Assembly: GCA_938044055.1 (NCBI GenBank)
Contig: CALIQO010000179.1
Location: 1-6,816, forward strand
From: an uncultured Saprospiraceae bacterium
GTDB lineage: Bacteria; Bacteroidota; Bacteroidia; Chitinophagales; Saprospiraceae
DNA length: 6,816 nucleotides
Reading direction: 5' to 3'
The notes beneath the pieces were generated by a model, which did no database searches, had not been told where the DNA came from, and was given only the letters and a program-made list of their open reading frames with translations. This document shows, one piece after another, positions 1 through 5,858 of the stretch (position 1 is its first letter; each line of letters starts with the position of its first letter). The translations under genes were made by a program, and so were the position numbers.

Positions 1-2
1 TC

Positions 3-179
3 CGAACAACAGAAGTCGAAAATCTCACTTTTCCCCTAAACGACCAGAAGGATCATACTCATCAAAGGACAAAACTGAGCATAGAAATACCAAAAGAAAA
101 CATGAAAAAGGAGACAGCAGACAGGAGATTACAGAACATGGAAAATGTTTACAGGATTGTAAAAAGCCTTGCACGATAA
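3..179 (+). CDS. C-terminal end of an unrecognised protein (5' partial)
   Basis: An open frame enters from the left edge and ends at TAA 177-179, giving about 58 residues. It is hydrophilic, with no membrane segment and no motif I recognise. Its last third (from IPKENMKKE to RIVKSLAR at the end) looks like a charged helical tail, and this is the main reason to prefer it over the second frame that is also open here (2-247), whose product is rich in Arg, Lys, Ser and His like a shadow translation. It lies in the same frame as the ligase remnant, separated from it by the stop codon and about 60 bases. It does not resemble the ligase N-terminal domain. No function is assigned; whether it is a genuine gene end is uncertain. 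Confidence 0.4.
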   Translation, partial: RTTEVENLTFPLNDQKDHTHQRTKLSIEIPKENMKKETADRRLQNMENVYRIVKSLAR

Positions 180-239
180 CGATTCAAAAGGACGACACAT
201 ATATGTGTAGGTTGTGGCATTCTAGGATCAGCAGTCGGT

Positions 240-917
240 ATGGATAAGGATGTAACTAAGCGTCTATTGAGAGACAGTGGTATAGGTGTTGCAGATTTCG
301 TAACCATGAGGAAGAACTATAATGATGATCTATCTTATGAAGAAGCGAGTGAAAAACTAGGTCCAGAACTATTTATAAAACCAGCTAATCTAGGGTCATC
401 TGTCGGTGTATCGTTCGTCAAGAATAAAGAAGACTACGACATAGCAGTTAAGGAAGCATTCTTGTACGACCCTAAGGTTATTGTAGAAGAAAAACTGGTA
501 GGAAGAGAACTAGAATGTGCTGTCATGGGCAATGATTATCCACTGGCTTCTATCATAGGAGAAGTAATACCTAAGTCCGAGTGGTATTCATTCGAGAGCA
601 AGTATGTCGACGCAGATGGAGCTAAGTGTCAGATCCCTGCCGATGTCGATGATGATACGATGAAAAGATTGCAAGATATCGCAGTCACAAGTTATCGATT
701 GCTAGAGTGTACTGGACTCACTCGGGTAGATATGTTTCTACTTGAAGACGATAGGATTGTCGTAAATGAAGTGAATAATCTGCCTGGATTTACAGCCATA
801 AGTATGTATCCTCAATTATGGGAAGCATCAGGTGTCGGATACACAGAATTGATTTCTAAATTGATAGGCTATGCTATAGAAAGTCACAAGGAAACATCGG
901 CTTTAAAAAATCAATAA
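240..917 (+). CDS. ddl: D-alanine--D-alanine ligase, N-terminally truncated
   Basis: This is the ATP-grasp ligase that joins two D-alanines for peptidoglycan precursors in the cytoplasm. The 225 residues start at the MDKDVTKRLL segment. They include the ATP-binding lysine (FIKPAN, K47), the loop GSSVGV (52-57), the EE pair (83-84), RVD (162-164), NEVNN (176-180) with the metal-binding Glu177 and Asn179, and PGFT...SMYPQL (182-193). The central and C-terminal ATP-grasp domains therefore look intact, closest in wording to the DdlA/VanA-type branch. Full-length family members have about 320-365 residues; the N-terminal domain with the HGxxGEDG motif is absent. Codons 207-239 (VGCGILGSAVG) already match the family, but no ATG, GTG or TTG lies in frame between the stop at 177 and ATG 240. 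It is therefore likely a 5'-truncated pseudogene or a misassembly product, not a functional enzyme. It overlaps the convergent rhomboid gene by 7 bases. Confidence 0.85.
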   Translation: MDKDVTKRLLRDSGIGVADFVTMRKNYNDDLSYEEASEKLGPELFIKPANLGSSVGVSFVKNKEDYDIAVKEAFLYDPKVIVEEKLVGRELECAVMGNDYPLASIIGEVIPKSEWYSFESKYVDADGAKCQIPADVDDDTMKRLQDIAVTSYRLLECTGLTRVDMFLLEDDRIVVNEVNNLPGFTAISMYPQLWEASGVGYTELISKLIGYAIESHKETSALKNQ

Positions 918-928
918 TCTGATTTTTT
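905..928. terminator. A/T hairpin over the convergent stop codons, possible bidirectional terminator
   Basis: AAAAAATCA (905-913) and TGATTTTTT (920-928) are a perfect 9-bp inverted repeat with a 6-base loop. Each strand ends the stem in a run of T (923-929 on the +, the complement of 905-910 on the -). The stop codons of the ligase (915-917) and the rhomboid gene (911-913) both lie inside it. The stem has only two G-C pairs, so it is weak; the assignment rests on position and symmetry. Confidence 0.45.
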
Positions 929-1477
929 TCTTCCTCTTCCTAAAAATCCAAATGCCGCTCCACATAACCCTCCTATGATATGGGCAAACTGTGATATCTG
1001 GTCATCAGCTAGACTCTGCTTAACTTCTTTGCCCAGGAATAGAATGGCTACAAGTATAAAAGTCAATGGAATTTTCCCATCCGTGGAATTGGTAAATGGT
1101 GCTAATAGAATAAGCATAAAAACAATCCCACTTGCTCCATATAACCCTACATCGAAAAAAGCAACATTCAATATTCCAGTAATGAGTGCTGTAAGAAACA
1201 TCATCAGAAGGGTGTTGAGAGAACCATACTTCTCCTCTATAATCGGCCCTAGCAGAAGAATGAAGGTAAGATTCCCTAAAAGGTGCTGGATAGATCCGTG
1301 TCCGATGGCATGCGTAAACAATGTAGGGATAGACAGCGGATTGCTCCATTGTATATGATCCCCTACAAGGAAGTACTGCATAATCTCCATACCGAGGTAT
1401 CTATCAAGTACAAATACAAGGGTACAGATTAAAGAAAACGTAAGGATAACTGGTGAATTGTACTTTATCATAGTCAT
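911..1477 (-). CDS. Rhomboid family intramembrane serine protease
   Basis: A 188-residue integral membrane protein predicted to cleave transmembrane substrates within the bilayer. The rhomboid signature is complete: HLLGN (H65-N69, the HxxxN motif), GASG (114-117) with catalytic Ser116, and AHIIGG with catalytic His166. The Ser-His spacing of 50 is close to that in E. coli GlpG. Hydrophobic stretches at roughly 9-27, 65-80, 89-108, 112-128, 136-149 and 162-180 fit the six-helix minimal core, with a basic C-terminal tail (RGRKKSDY). There is no extra cytosolic domain. The start is ATG at 1475-1477; a second ATG two codons later is equally possible. It is the last gene of a minus-strand run, 79 bp after the MFS gene, and probably shares its transcript. 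Substrates cannot be predicted. Confidence 0.92.
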   Translation of the reverse strand: MTMIKYNSPVILTFSLICTLVFVLDRYLGMEIMQYFLVGDHIQWSNPLSIPTLFTHAIGHGSIQHLLGNLTFILLLGPIIEEKYGSLNTLLMMFLTALITGILNVAFFDVGLYGASGIVFMLILLAPFTNSTDGKIPLTFILVAILFLGKEVKQSLADDQISQFAHIIGGLCGAAFGFLGRGRKKSDY

Positions 1478-1556
1478 TCAATTATATTGTAATGTATGAG
1501 ATCAAGCATCCATCTACCGAGAAATGTATACCAATCTCAATAATGAATATACGAAA

Positions 1557-2729
1557 TCAATCTTGAGTCTGTGATCGAGAGATTCTAAATCCTGCTGCCA
1601 TAGCTAGTAATAAGAATAAAGCTAAGGTAATAAAGCTGATTCTGAGTGAATAGTTGTGAGACAAGAATCCTATCAGTGGGGGCCCTACAAGAAAACCAGC
1701 ATAACCTAGGGTAGAGATCAGTGCCAGTCCTGTGCTAGGATTAACACGCTTGGATGCACCAGCATAGTAAAACACGATGGGCACAATCAGTGAGCATCCG
1801 ATACCGGCAATTATCATCGCTACTGTACAGAGGACCATAGAAGAACTGTTCGCATAAATCAATATGCCTATCATACATATACCCAGTAAAAAAGTAAGTA
1901 GTGTTTTTTTATCGTATCGCTCAATCCATTGATCTCCCATAAATCTGCAGATGGCCATGCTCAAGCCAAATCCTGTAAATCCTATCCCTATCATTGCTTC
2001 CGGAGCATTTAATATTTCCTTGTAATAGATGGCGTTCCATTCCATTATTGCTCCCTCAACTATGAATATGGTGAATATTATAAAGATCAATAAAAACAAT
2101 GTTTTTCCAGGCCATACCCATTTAAAGTTCGATTCTGTTTTATCTCGGATGGGCCATAATGTACGGACTAAGAAAAGAGCAATTAAAATGACAGTTCCGC
2201 TTACGAGCAGAAGGTGAAGCCCATATGTAAGTCCCCACAAGAGCATACCTCCTCCGATCATAGAACCGACCATAGATCCTGTACTCCATAATCCATGAGA
2301 AGTACTCATAAGAACTTTGTTGTGCTTCTTCTCAAGAGCAGAGACAACTCCATTCATTCCTATATCCAGACCACCATTGAAAATACCCATGGTGAATAAA
2401 AAAACACAAAACCCTAAATAGGTGTCAACGAAAAAAGTACACCCATAGGAAGCTGCCATTCCGATAACTGATATAGAAGCCACCTTGCCAGTTCCCCATC
2501 GATTCATAAGAATAGAAATAAAAGGGGCACCCAGTATTACACCCATTGCTGGAAGGATCAATGCATTTCCTAATTTTAAATCATCTATTCCTAGGGTAGC
2601 CTTAATCTGTGGAAGACACAGTGCAAGGTTACTAAAAAGGAGGGCATTAAGAATAAAAAGGATTCCAGCAGAACGAATTTCTTTATTCCTAAAATAGTTA
2701 GATAACCGAGATAAAACTGATTCCCTCAA
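1557..2729 (-). CDS. MFS transporter, YbjJ-like
   Basis: A 390-residue polytopic inner-membrane protein of the major facilitator superfamily. About twelve hydrophobic segments fall in two groups of six, separated by a hydrophilic central loop (about 191-208, WPIRDKTESNFKWVW). A loop 2-3 motif-A remnant (NRWGTGKV, 76-83), LDIGMN (121-126), HGLWSTGSMVG (145-155), EGAIMEWNAIYY (225-236) and STLGYAGFLVGPPLIGF (339-355) resemble the pattern of E. coli YbjJ and related carriers. The substrate is unknown. The start is TTG at 2727-2729, the only standard start codon after the in-frame stop at 2775-2777; the next Met is inside a membrane segment. It lies 48 bp after the phosphohexomutase gene and 79 bp before the rhomboid gene on the same strand, consistent with cotranscription. 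A role for this transporter in sugar-phosphate metabolism would be a guess from position only. Confidence 0.88.
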   Translation of the reverse strand: MRESVLSRLSNYFRNKEIRSAGILFILNALLFSNLALCLPQIKATLGIDDLKLGNALILPAMGVILGAPFISILMNRWGTGKVASISVIGMAASYGCTFFVDTYLGFCVFLFTMGIFNGGLDIGMNGVVSALEKKHNKVLMSTSHGLWSTGSMVGSMIGGGMLLWGLTYGLHLLLVSGTVILIALFLVRTLWPIRDKTESNFKWVWPGKTLFLLIFIIFTIFIVEGAIMEWNAIYYKEILNAPEAMIGIGFTGFGLSMAICRFMGDQWIERYDKKTLLTFLLGICMIGILIYANSSSMVLCTVAMIIAGIGCSLIVPIVFYYAGASKRVNPSTGLALISTLGYAGFLVGPPLIGFLSHNYSLRISFITLALFLLLAMAAGFRISRSQTQD

Positions 2730-2777
2730 TCTATTATATCTATGTGACCAGAAGTCTATGAATAATATAAAGATTCA

Positions 2778-4175
2778 TTATGCAGATAGAGACCCATGGG
2801 CTGCATCAAGCAGGTCCCTTACATCTGTAGCAGTAGGTGCTTGAGCATAAACTCTAAGTACTGGTTCAGTACCACTAGGTCTCACCATAATCCATTCACT
2901 TTCTGAAACGAAAAACTTATAGCCATCTATGGTTTCCGTATTGAGAATTTCTTTGTCACCGATATGGGTGATTTCTCCATTCTTGCACTTATCTATAATG
3001 GCCCATTTTTCATCATTGGATATATGGAGGTCATCTCTGTCAAATGAGAAAGAACCCGTAATTTCATAAATTTCATGGATAAGTTCTTTAATGGACTTGC
3101 CTGTCATGGCTATGAATTCCATGATAAGAAGACCCATCCATATCCCATCACGTTCCGGGATGTGGCCTTTTACTGCCAGTCCTCCTGACTCTTCACCACC
3201 TACAATAACGTCCTCTTCTATCATTATTTCAGCGATGTACTTAAATCCGATTTTCGTTACTTCGAATTCGAAGCCAAAATGATCAGCGAGTTTCCTCATC
3301 TTATCTGTAACTGAGAAAGTCACTACAACCTTACCCGTCATATCCTTGTGCTTAGCCAGGTAATAGAGAAGCAATAGCAGAAGGTGGTGAGAATCAACGA
3401 AGTTTCCATCTTCATCAAACATCCCTATTCTATCTGCATCTCCATCATTAGCTATACCCAGGTTAATGGTCGGAGAATTCTTAATCGTATTAGAAAGGTC
3501 CTTCAAGTTTCTTAATATAGGTTCTGGAGCTTGCCCTTTAAATCCAGGATTATTATCACAATGCATCAGTAAAGCACTGGGAAATAATTCCCTCATAATA
3601 TTCTGCCCCGCTCCAAACATTGCATCATAAGCCAGGTGGATGTCTGAATCATTAATTAGGTCTAAATCGAAGTGATCTCTGATATGATTAAGATAGATTT
3701 CTTCTAAGTCTACCGACTGAATTAATCCCGATTGTACTAAGGAGTCATAGCTCGGAATATTCTCAGGAACTGAATCCAGAATCATATTCTCTACTTCCTG
3801 AATATCTCTAGGTATGGTAGGTCCTCCATATACTGACTTCAACTTATAACCATTATAATCTGGCGGATTGTGGCTTGCTGTTATGACAACACCCATATCT
3901 GCACTCGTTTTAACTATTCCTAAAGAAACCATCGGTGTAGAAACAAAAGAAGACCCTATGATGACTTCAAGATTATGTGATGCCAATACAGCTGAGGCAA
4001 TCTCTGCAAACCTCTTTCCCCCGAAACGGGTATCATAACCTACGACTACCTTCTTCATTCCTTTACCGACCATCCACCTAGCAGTTGCGTCAGCCACTCT
4101 ACGGACATTGTCTTCTGTATAATCTCTCCCTATAATGGCTCTCCACCCATCGGTTCCGAATTTAATTTTAGTCAT
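2778..4175 (-). CDS. Phosphoglucomutase/phosphomannomutase (alpha-D-phosphohexomutase)
   Basis: A 465-residue cytosolic enzyme interconverting hexose 1- and 6-phosphates, feeding nucleotide-sugar and exopolysaccharide synthesis. All four family signatures are present in order: FGTDGWRA at the N-terminus (6-13), the phosphoserine loop TASHNP (99-104, catalytic Ser101), the metal loop DGDADR (244-249), the sugar-binding loop GGEESGG (326-332), and the phosphate-binding loop RPSGTEP (432-438). Length matches the family. Whether glucose, mannose or another hexose phosphate is preferred cannot be read reliably from these motifs, so no gene symbol is given. The start is ATG at 4173-4175, a few residues before the conserved FGTDGWR. 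It is the first gene of the minus-strand run and is divergent from pcm across a 207-bp spacer. No TAnnTTTG element is evident upstream on its strand. Confidence 0.94.
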   Translation of the reverse strand: MTKIKFGTDGWRAIIGRDYTEDNVRRVADATARWMVGKGMKKVVVGYDTRFGGKRFAEIASAVLASHNLEVIIGSSFVSTPMVSLGIVKTSADMGVVITASHNPPDYNGYKLKSVYGGPTIPRDIQEVENMILDSVPENIPSYDSLVQSGLIQSVDLEEIYLNHIRDHFDLDLINDSDIHLAYDAMFGAGQNIMRELFPSALLMHCDNNPGFKGQAPEPILRNLKDLSNTIKNSPTINLGIANDGDADRIGMFDEDGNFVDSHHLLLLLLYYLAKHKDMTGKVVVTFSVTDKMRKLADHFGFEFEVTKIGFKYIAEIMIEEDVIVGGEESGGLAVKGHIPERDGIWMGLLIMEFIAMTGKSIKELIHEIYEITGSFSFDRDDLHISNDEKWAIIDKCKNGEITHIGDKEILNTETIDGYKFFVSESEWIMVRPSGTEPVLRVYAQAPTATDVRDLLDAAHGSLSA

Positions 4176-4230
4176 ATATGGTTATTTTCTGATTGTTGAT
4201 TTTTCTTATCACTACTCATTTAGAATATAA

Positions 4231-4248
4231 ACCATTCCTATGAATGGT
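4231..4248. repeat. 18-bp hyphenated dyad in the mutase/pcm divergent spacer
   Basis: ACCATTC-CTAT-GAATGGT is a perfect 7-bp inverted repeat with a 4-base centre. It lies 56 bp upstream of the mutase start and 135 bp upstream of pcm. Its placement between two divergent genes would suit an operator, but no regulator is known and there is no adjacent T-run to make it a terminator. The rest of the 207-bp spacer is AT-rich without an open frame or RNA that I can support. Confidence 0.35.
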
Positions 4249-4369
4249 AACATTGTTATAATAAATGTAAGTATTTTTTAAATGTGTAGAAGCAGAATCA
4301 ACAGTATACGTATATGAATATAGGTAAACATGAATCAGTCAATCTATAACATATTATAAAAATATTTAA

Positions 4370-4377
4370 TATATTTG
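4370..4377 (+). promoter_or_regulatory. Bacteroidota-type -7 promoter element for pcm
   Basis: TATATTTG matches the phylum's -7 consensus TAnnTTTG exactly. No TTG is found at the usual distance upstream. The element ends 5 bases before the GTG start codon at 4383. If transcription begins about four bases after the element, the leader would be only about 2 nt. Confidence 0.55.
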
Positions 4378-4382
4378 TTCTT

Positions 4383-5090
4383 GTGAGTAGAAAGTTAATC
4401 GATAGTCATCGCCATAGAGGTCTGAGAATGCACCTTGTAAAGACATTGCGAGATAAGAACCTATGCAGTAGAGAGATACTGGAAGCATTTGCCAATGTGA
4501 AACGGCACTATTTTCTAGACGATGCATTTGCTGACTGGGCATACAAGGATACTGCATTTCCTATAGATGCAGATCAGACCATATCACAACCATCCACCGT
4601 TGCCCTACAGACAGAATTATTGAATGTTACCAGAGGTATGAAGGTTCTTGAAGTAGGGACTGGATCTGGATTCCAAGCATGCATCCTGTCTTATTTAGGC
4701 GTTAAAGTATATACCATAGAACGACAGAGGAGACTCTTCGAAAAAACATCTGAGTTACTCATCGAAATGGGCTACCCGCAGATAAGAACGTTATACGGAG
4801 ATGGTTATGCGGGCTCACCTAGATTTGCACCATTTGACAGGATAATCATTACATGCGGAGCGACTACTATACCAGAAGAACTCATCAATCAACTTGCCCC
4901 TGGAGGTATCATGATCATTCCACTCGGAGAAGGTGATGTCAAGAAGATGGTTAAGATAACTAAGGGCATGAAAGGTAAGCTGACCAAGACTGTACATGGT
5001 ACATGTCGATTCGTGCCTTTTCTTTCAGGAACCAACGGGCATAAACAACAACAATCCAGTAAGCGCAATAACTATATTAATCTAGATTAA
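4383..5090 (+). CDS. pcm: Protein-L-isoaspartate O-methyltransferase
   Basis: A 235-residue cytosolic repair enzyme that methylates abnormal isoaspartyl residues using S-adenosylmethionine. Visible family features are the N-terminal DSHRHRGLR (7-15), the active-site segment QTISQPSTVA (65-74, Ser69), SAM motif I VLEVGTGSG (88-96), YGDG (138-141), FDRIIITCGA (151-160), LAPGG (171-175) and the CRFVPFLSGT end of the core (208-217). The start is GTG at 4383-4385, the only standard in-frame start after the stop at 4347-4349 that retains the conserved DSxRHRGLR; the next Met (residue 16) would delete it. The protein runs about 18 residues past the usual family end with a polar tail (HKQQQSSKRN and following), which may be strain-specific. 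Downstream it converges on the lipoprotein gene with a 5-bp gap. Confidence 0.93.
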   Translation: MSRKLIDSHRHRGLRMHLVKTLRDKNLCSREILEAFANVKRHYFLDDAFADWAYKDTAFPIDADQTISQPSTVALQTELLNVTRGMKVLEVGTGSGFQACILSYLGVKVYTIERQRRLFEKTSELLIEMGYPQIRTLYGDGYAGSPRFAPFDRIIITCGATTIPEELINQLAPGGIMIIPLGEGDVKKMVKITKGMKGKLTKTVHGTCRFVPFLSGTNGHKQQQSSKRNNYINLD

Positions 5091-5093
5091 TAT
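5074..5093. repeat. 20-bp perfect palindrome at the end of pcm
   Basis: ATATTAATCTAGATTAATAT reads identically on both strands. It covers the last five codons of pcm, its TAA stop (5088-5090) and most of the gap to the convergent lipoprotein gene. In RNA it could form an 8-bp stem with a CUAG loop, in either direction. No T-run follows on either strand, so it is not a standard intrinsic terminator. It could be an inefficient bidirectional terminator, a 3' stabilising hairpin or a protein-binding site. Confidence 0.5.
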
Positions 5094-5095
5094 CT

Positions 5096-5635
5096 CTAAC
5101 GGACCTTTCTGCCATCTGGACGGGTAGAATGATAGTTTTGTTTTCTCGCTGACTTGATATCAATCATAAGGCCTGCATATGCATCATCGGAACTGACATT
5201 GTAAGTCTGTCCATTGTAAGTGATCTTCCCAGTTGATCTTCCCCATTCCTTGGCTAAGAGGTGATATTTTCCATTGGATTTCTTATTGGGGCCAAACATC
5301 AAAAAATTATCTTCTTTATCATCGAATCCTATGGCAAATCTATTTTCTTTAGGAGCAAATAATAAGACTCCTGGAGTTCCTTTCTTAATGATAACTTCCT
5401 CTATATTTCTGCCATTGACTAATCTGACCTTGCCTTCTTTTATATAGGATTCATCATTGGTAGATATATCTCTCCATAATCTTATATCTTTAGACACATA
5501 AAATTGTATGCGTTTCAAGTCATTCTGCGTCCATGTAAAATCATCATACATTCTCTGAGTGAATGGTGTAAGTCGGGAACTGCAAGATGAAAGCAAGAAA
5601 GCCAGCAAGACAACGAAAACATATATTTTATTCAT
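5096..5635 (-). CDS. Conserved lipoprotein of unknown function
   Basis: A 179-residue predicted lipoprotein. MNK is followed by a hydrophobic stretch (4-15) and a lipobox LSSC with the lipidated Cys at position 18. It should be exported by Sec, cleaved by signal peptidase II and anchored in a membrane; inner or outer placement cannot be told. The mature part is soluble and charged, with TPFTQRMYDDFTW (23-35), a segment IQFYVSKDIRLWRD (43-56), KKGTPGVLLF (84-93), NRFAIGFDD (98-106) and a basic C-terminus (RPDGRKVR). From memory, similar uncharacterised lipoproteins occur in Bacteroidota, but I know of no assigned function and no enzyme motif is visible. The start is ATG at 5633-5635. It is monocistronic, between convergent pcm and a long spacer. 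Confidence 0.8.
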   Translation of the reverse strand: MNKIYVFVVLLAFLLSSCSSRLTPFTQRMYDDFTWTQNDLKRIQFYVSKDIRLWRDISTNDESYIKEGKVRLVNGRNIEEVIIKKGTPGVLLFAPKENRFAIGFDDKEDNFLMFGPNKKSNGKYHLLAKEWGRSTGKITYNGQTYNVSSDDAYAGLMIDIKSARKQNYHSTRPDGRKVR

Positions 5636-5652
5636 AGTTGATGGTTTTCAAT

Positions 5653-5682
5653 CAAGATATACAAGATCTATTCTGTTGTCAA
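5653..5682 (-). promoter_or_regulatory. Possible promoter of the lipoprotein gene
   Basis: Read on the minus strand, TTGACA (5682-5677) is followed 17 bases later by TATCTTG (5659-5653), which is one T short of TAnnTTTG. The element sits 17 bases from the start codon. Position and order fit a Bacteroidota promoter, but the -7 match is imperfect and the spacing is not exact. Confidence 0.3.
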
Positions 5683-5750
5683 TCTTCTTAAGAAAGTTTA
5701 ACGTACACCTTAACAAAACGTTTCATTTTCAACTAACATCTGGTCGTAAT

Positions 5751-5787
5751 TTTAAATATCGTTCAGTTATCATATGAGATATTTAAA
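5751..5787. repeat. 10-bp perfect inverted repeat, AT-rich
   Basis: TTTAAATATC (5751-5760) and GATATTTAAA (5778-5787) are exact complements around a 17-base centre. The repeat lies about 35 bp upstream of the -35 element of the proposed small-RNA promoter, and about 115 bp upstream of the lipoprotein start. No T-run follows either arm, so a terminator is unlikely; a dimeric protein-binding site is possible. AT-rich composition raises the chance of coincidence. Confidence 0.4.
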
Positions 5788-5822
5788 CAAAATATAGAGG
5801 AATCGAAAAGCATGAAAAACTA

Positions 5823-5852
5823 TTGACGTCTACTTTACATTTTCTGTATAAT
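5823..5852 (+). promoter_or_regulatory. Near-consensus sigma70-type promoter for a small RNA
   Basis: TTGACG (5823-5828) and TATAAT (5847-5852) are separated by 18 bases. The -10 is a perfect consensus hexamer and the -35 matches five of six. This differs from the TAnnTTTG elements before pcm and guaB. A start site near 5859 is expected. No protein gene lies downstream on this strand before a strong terminator at 5932-5973. Confidence 0.55.
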
Positions 5853-5858
5853 AGAAGC

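Noticed and set aside
2..247. A second + strand open frame crossing the ligase start, containing HGKC..D, faintly like the ligase HGxxGEDG motif, and TIQ further on.
   Set aside because: The spacing between the motif-like pieces and to VGCGI does not fit the family, the residues before HG do not match, and the composition looks like a shadow frame. Treated as coincidence, though a read-level check of this region would settle it.
975..1358. Frames on both strands inside the rhomboid gene (975-1358 + and 1020-1349 -).
   Set aside because: Both overlap the rhomboid coding sequence, which carries all catalytic residues; neither has a family signature.
4257..4262. TATAAT in the mutase/pcm spacer as a promoter.
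   Set aside because: No TTGACA-like element at a suitable distance, and it is more than 120 bp from pcm, which has a better element next to its start.
5559..5777. A 72-residue + strand frame over the start of the lipoprotein gene and into the spacer.
   Set aside because: It is antisense to a well-supported lipoprotein, has no recognisable domain or upstream promoter, and ends without relation to the terminator.
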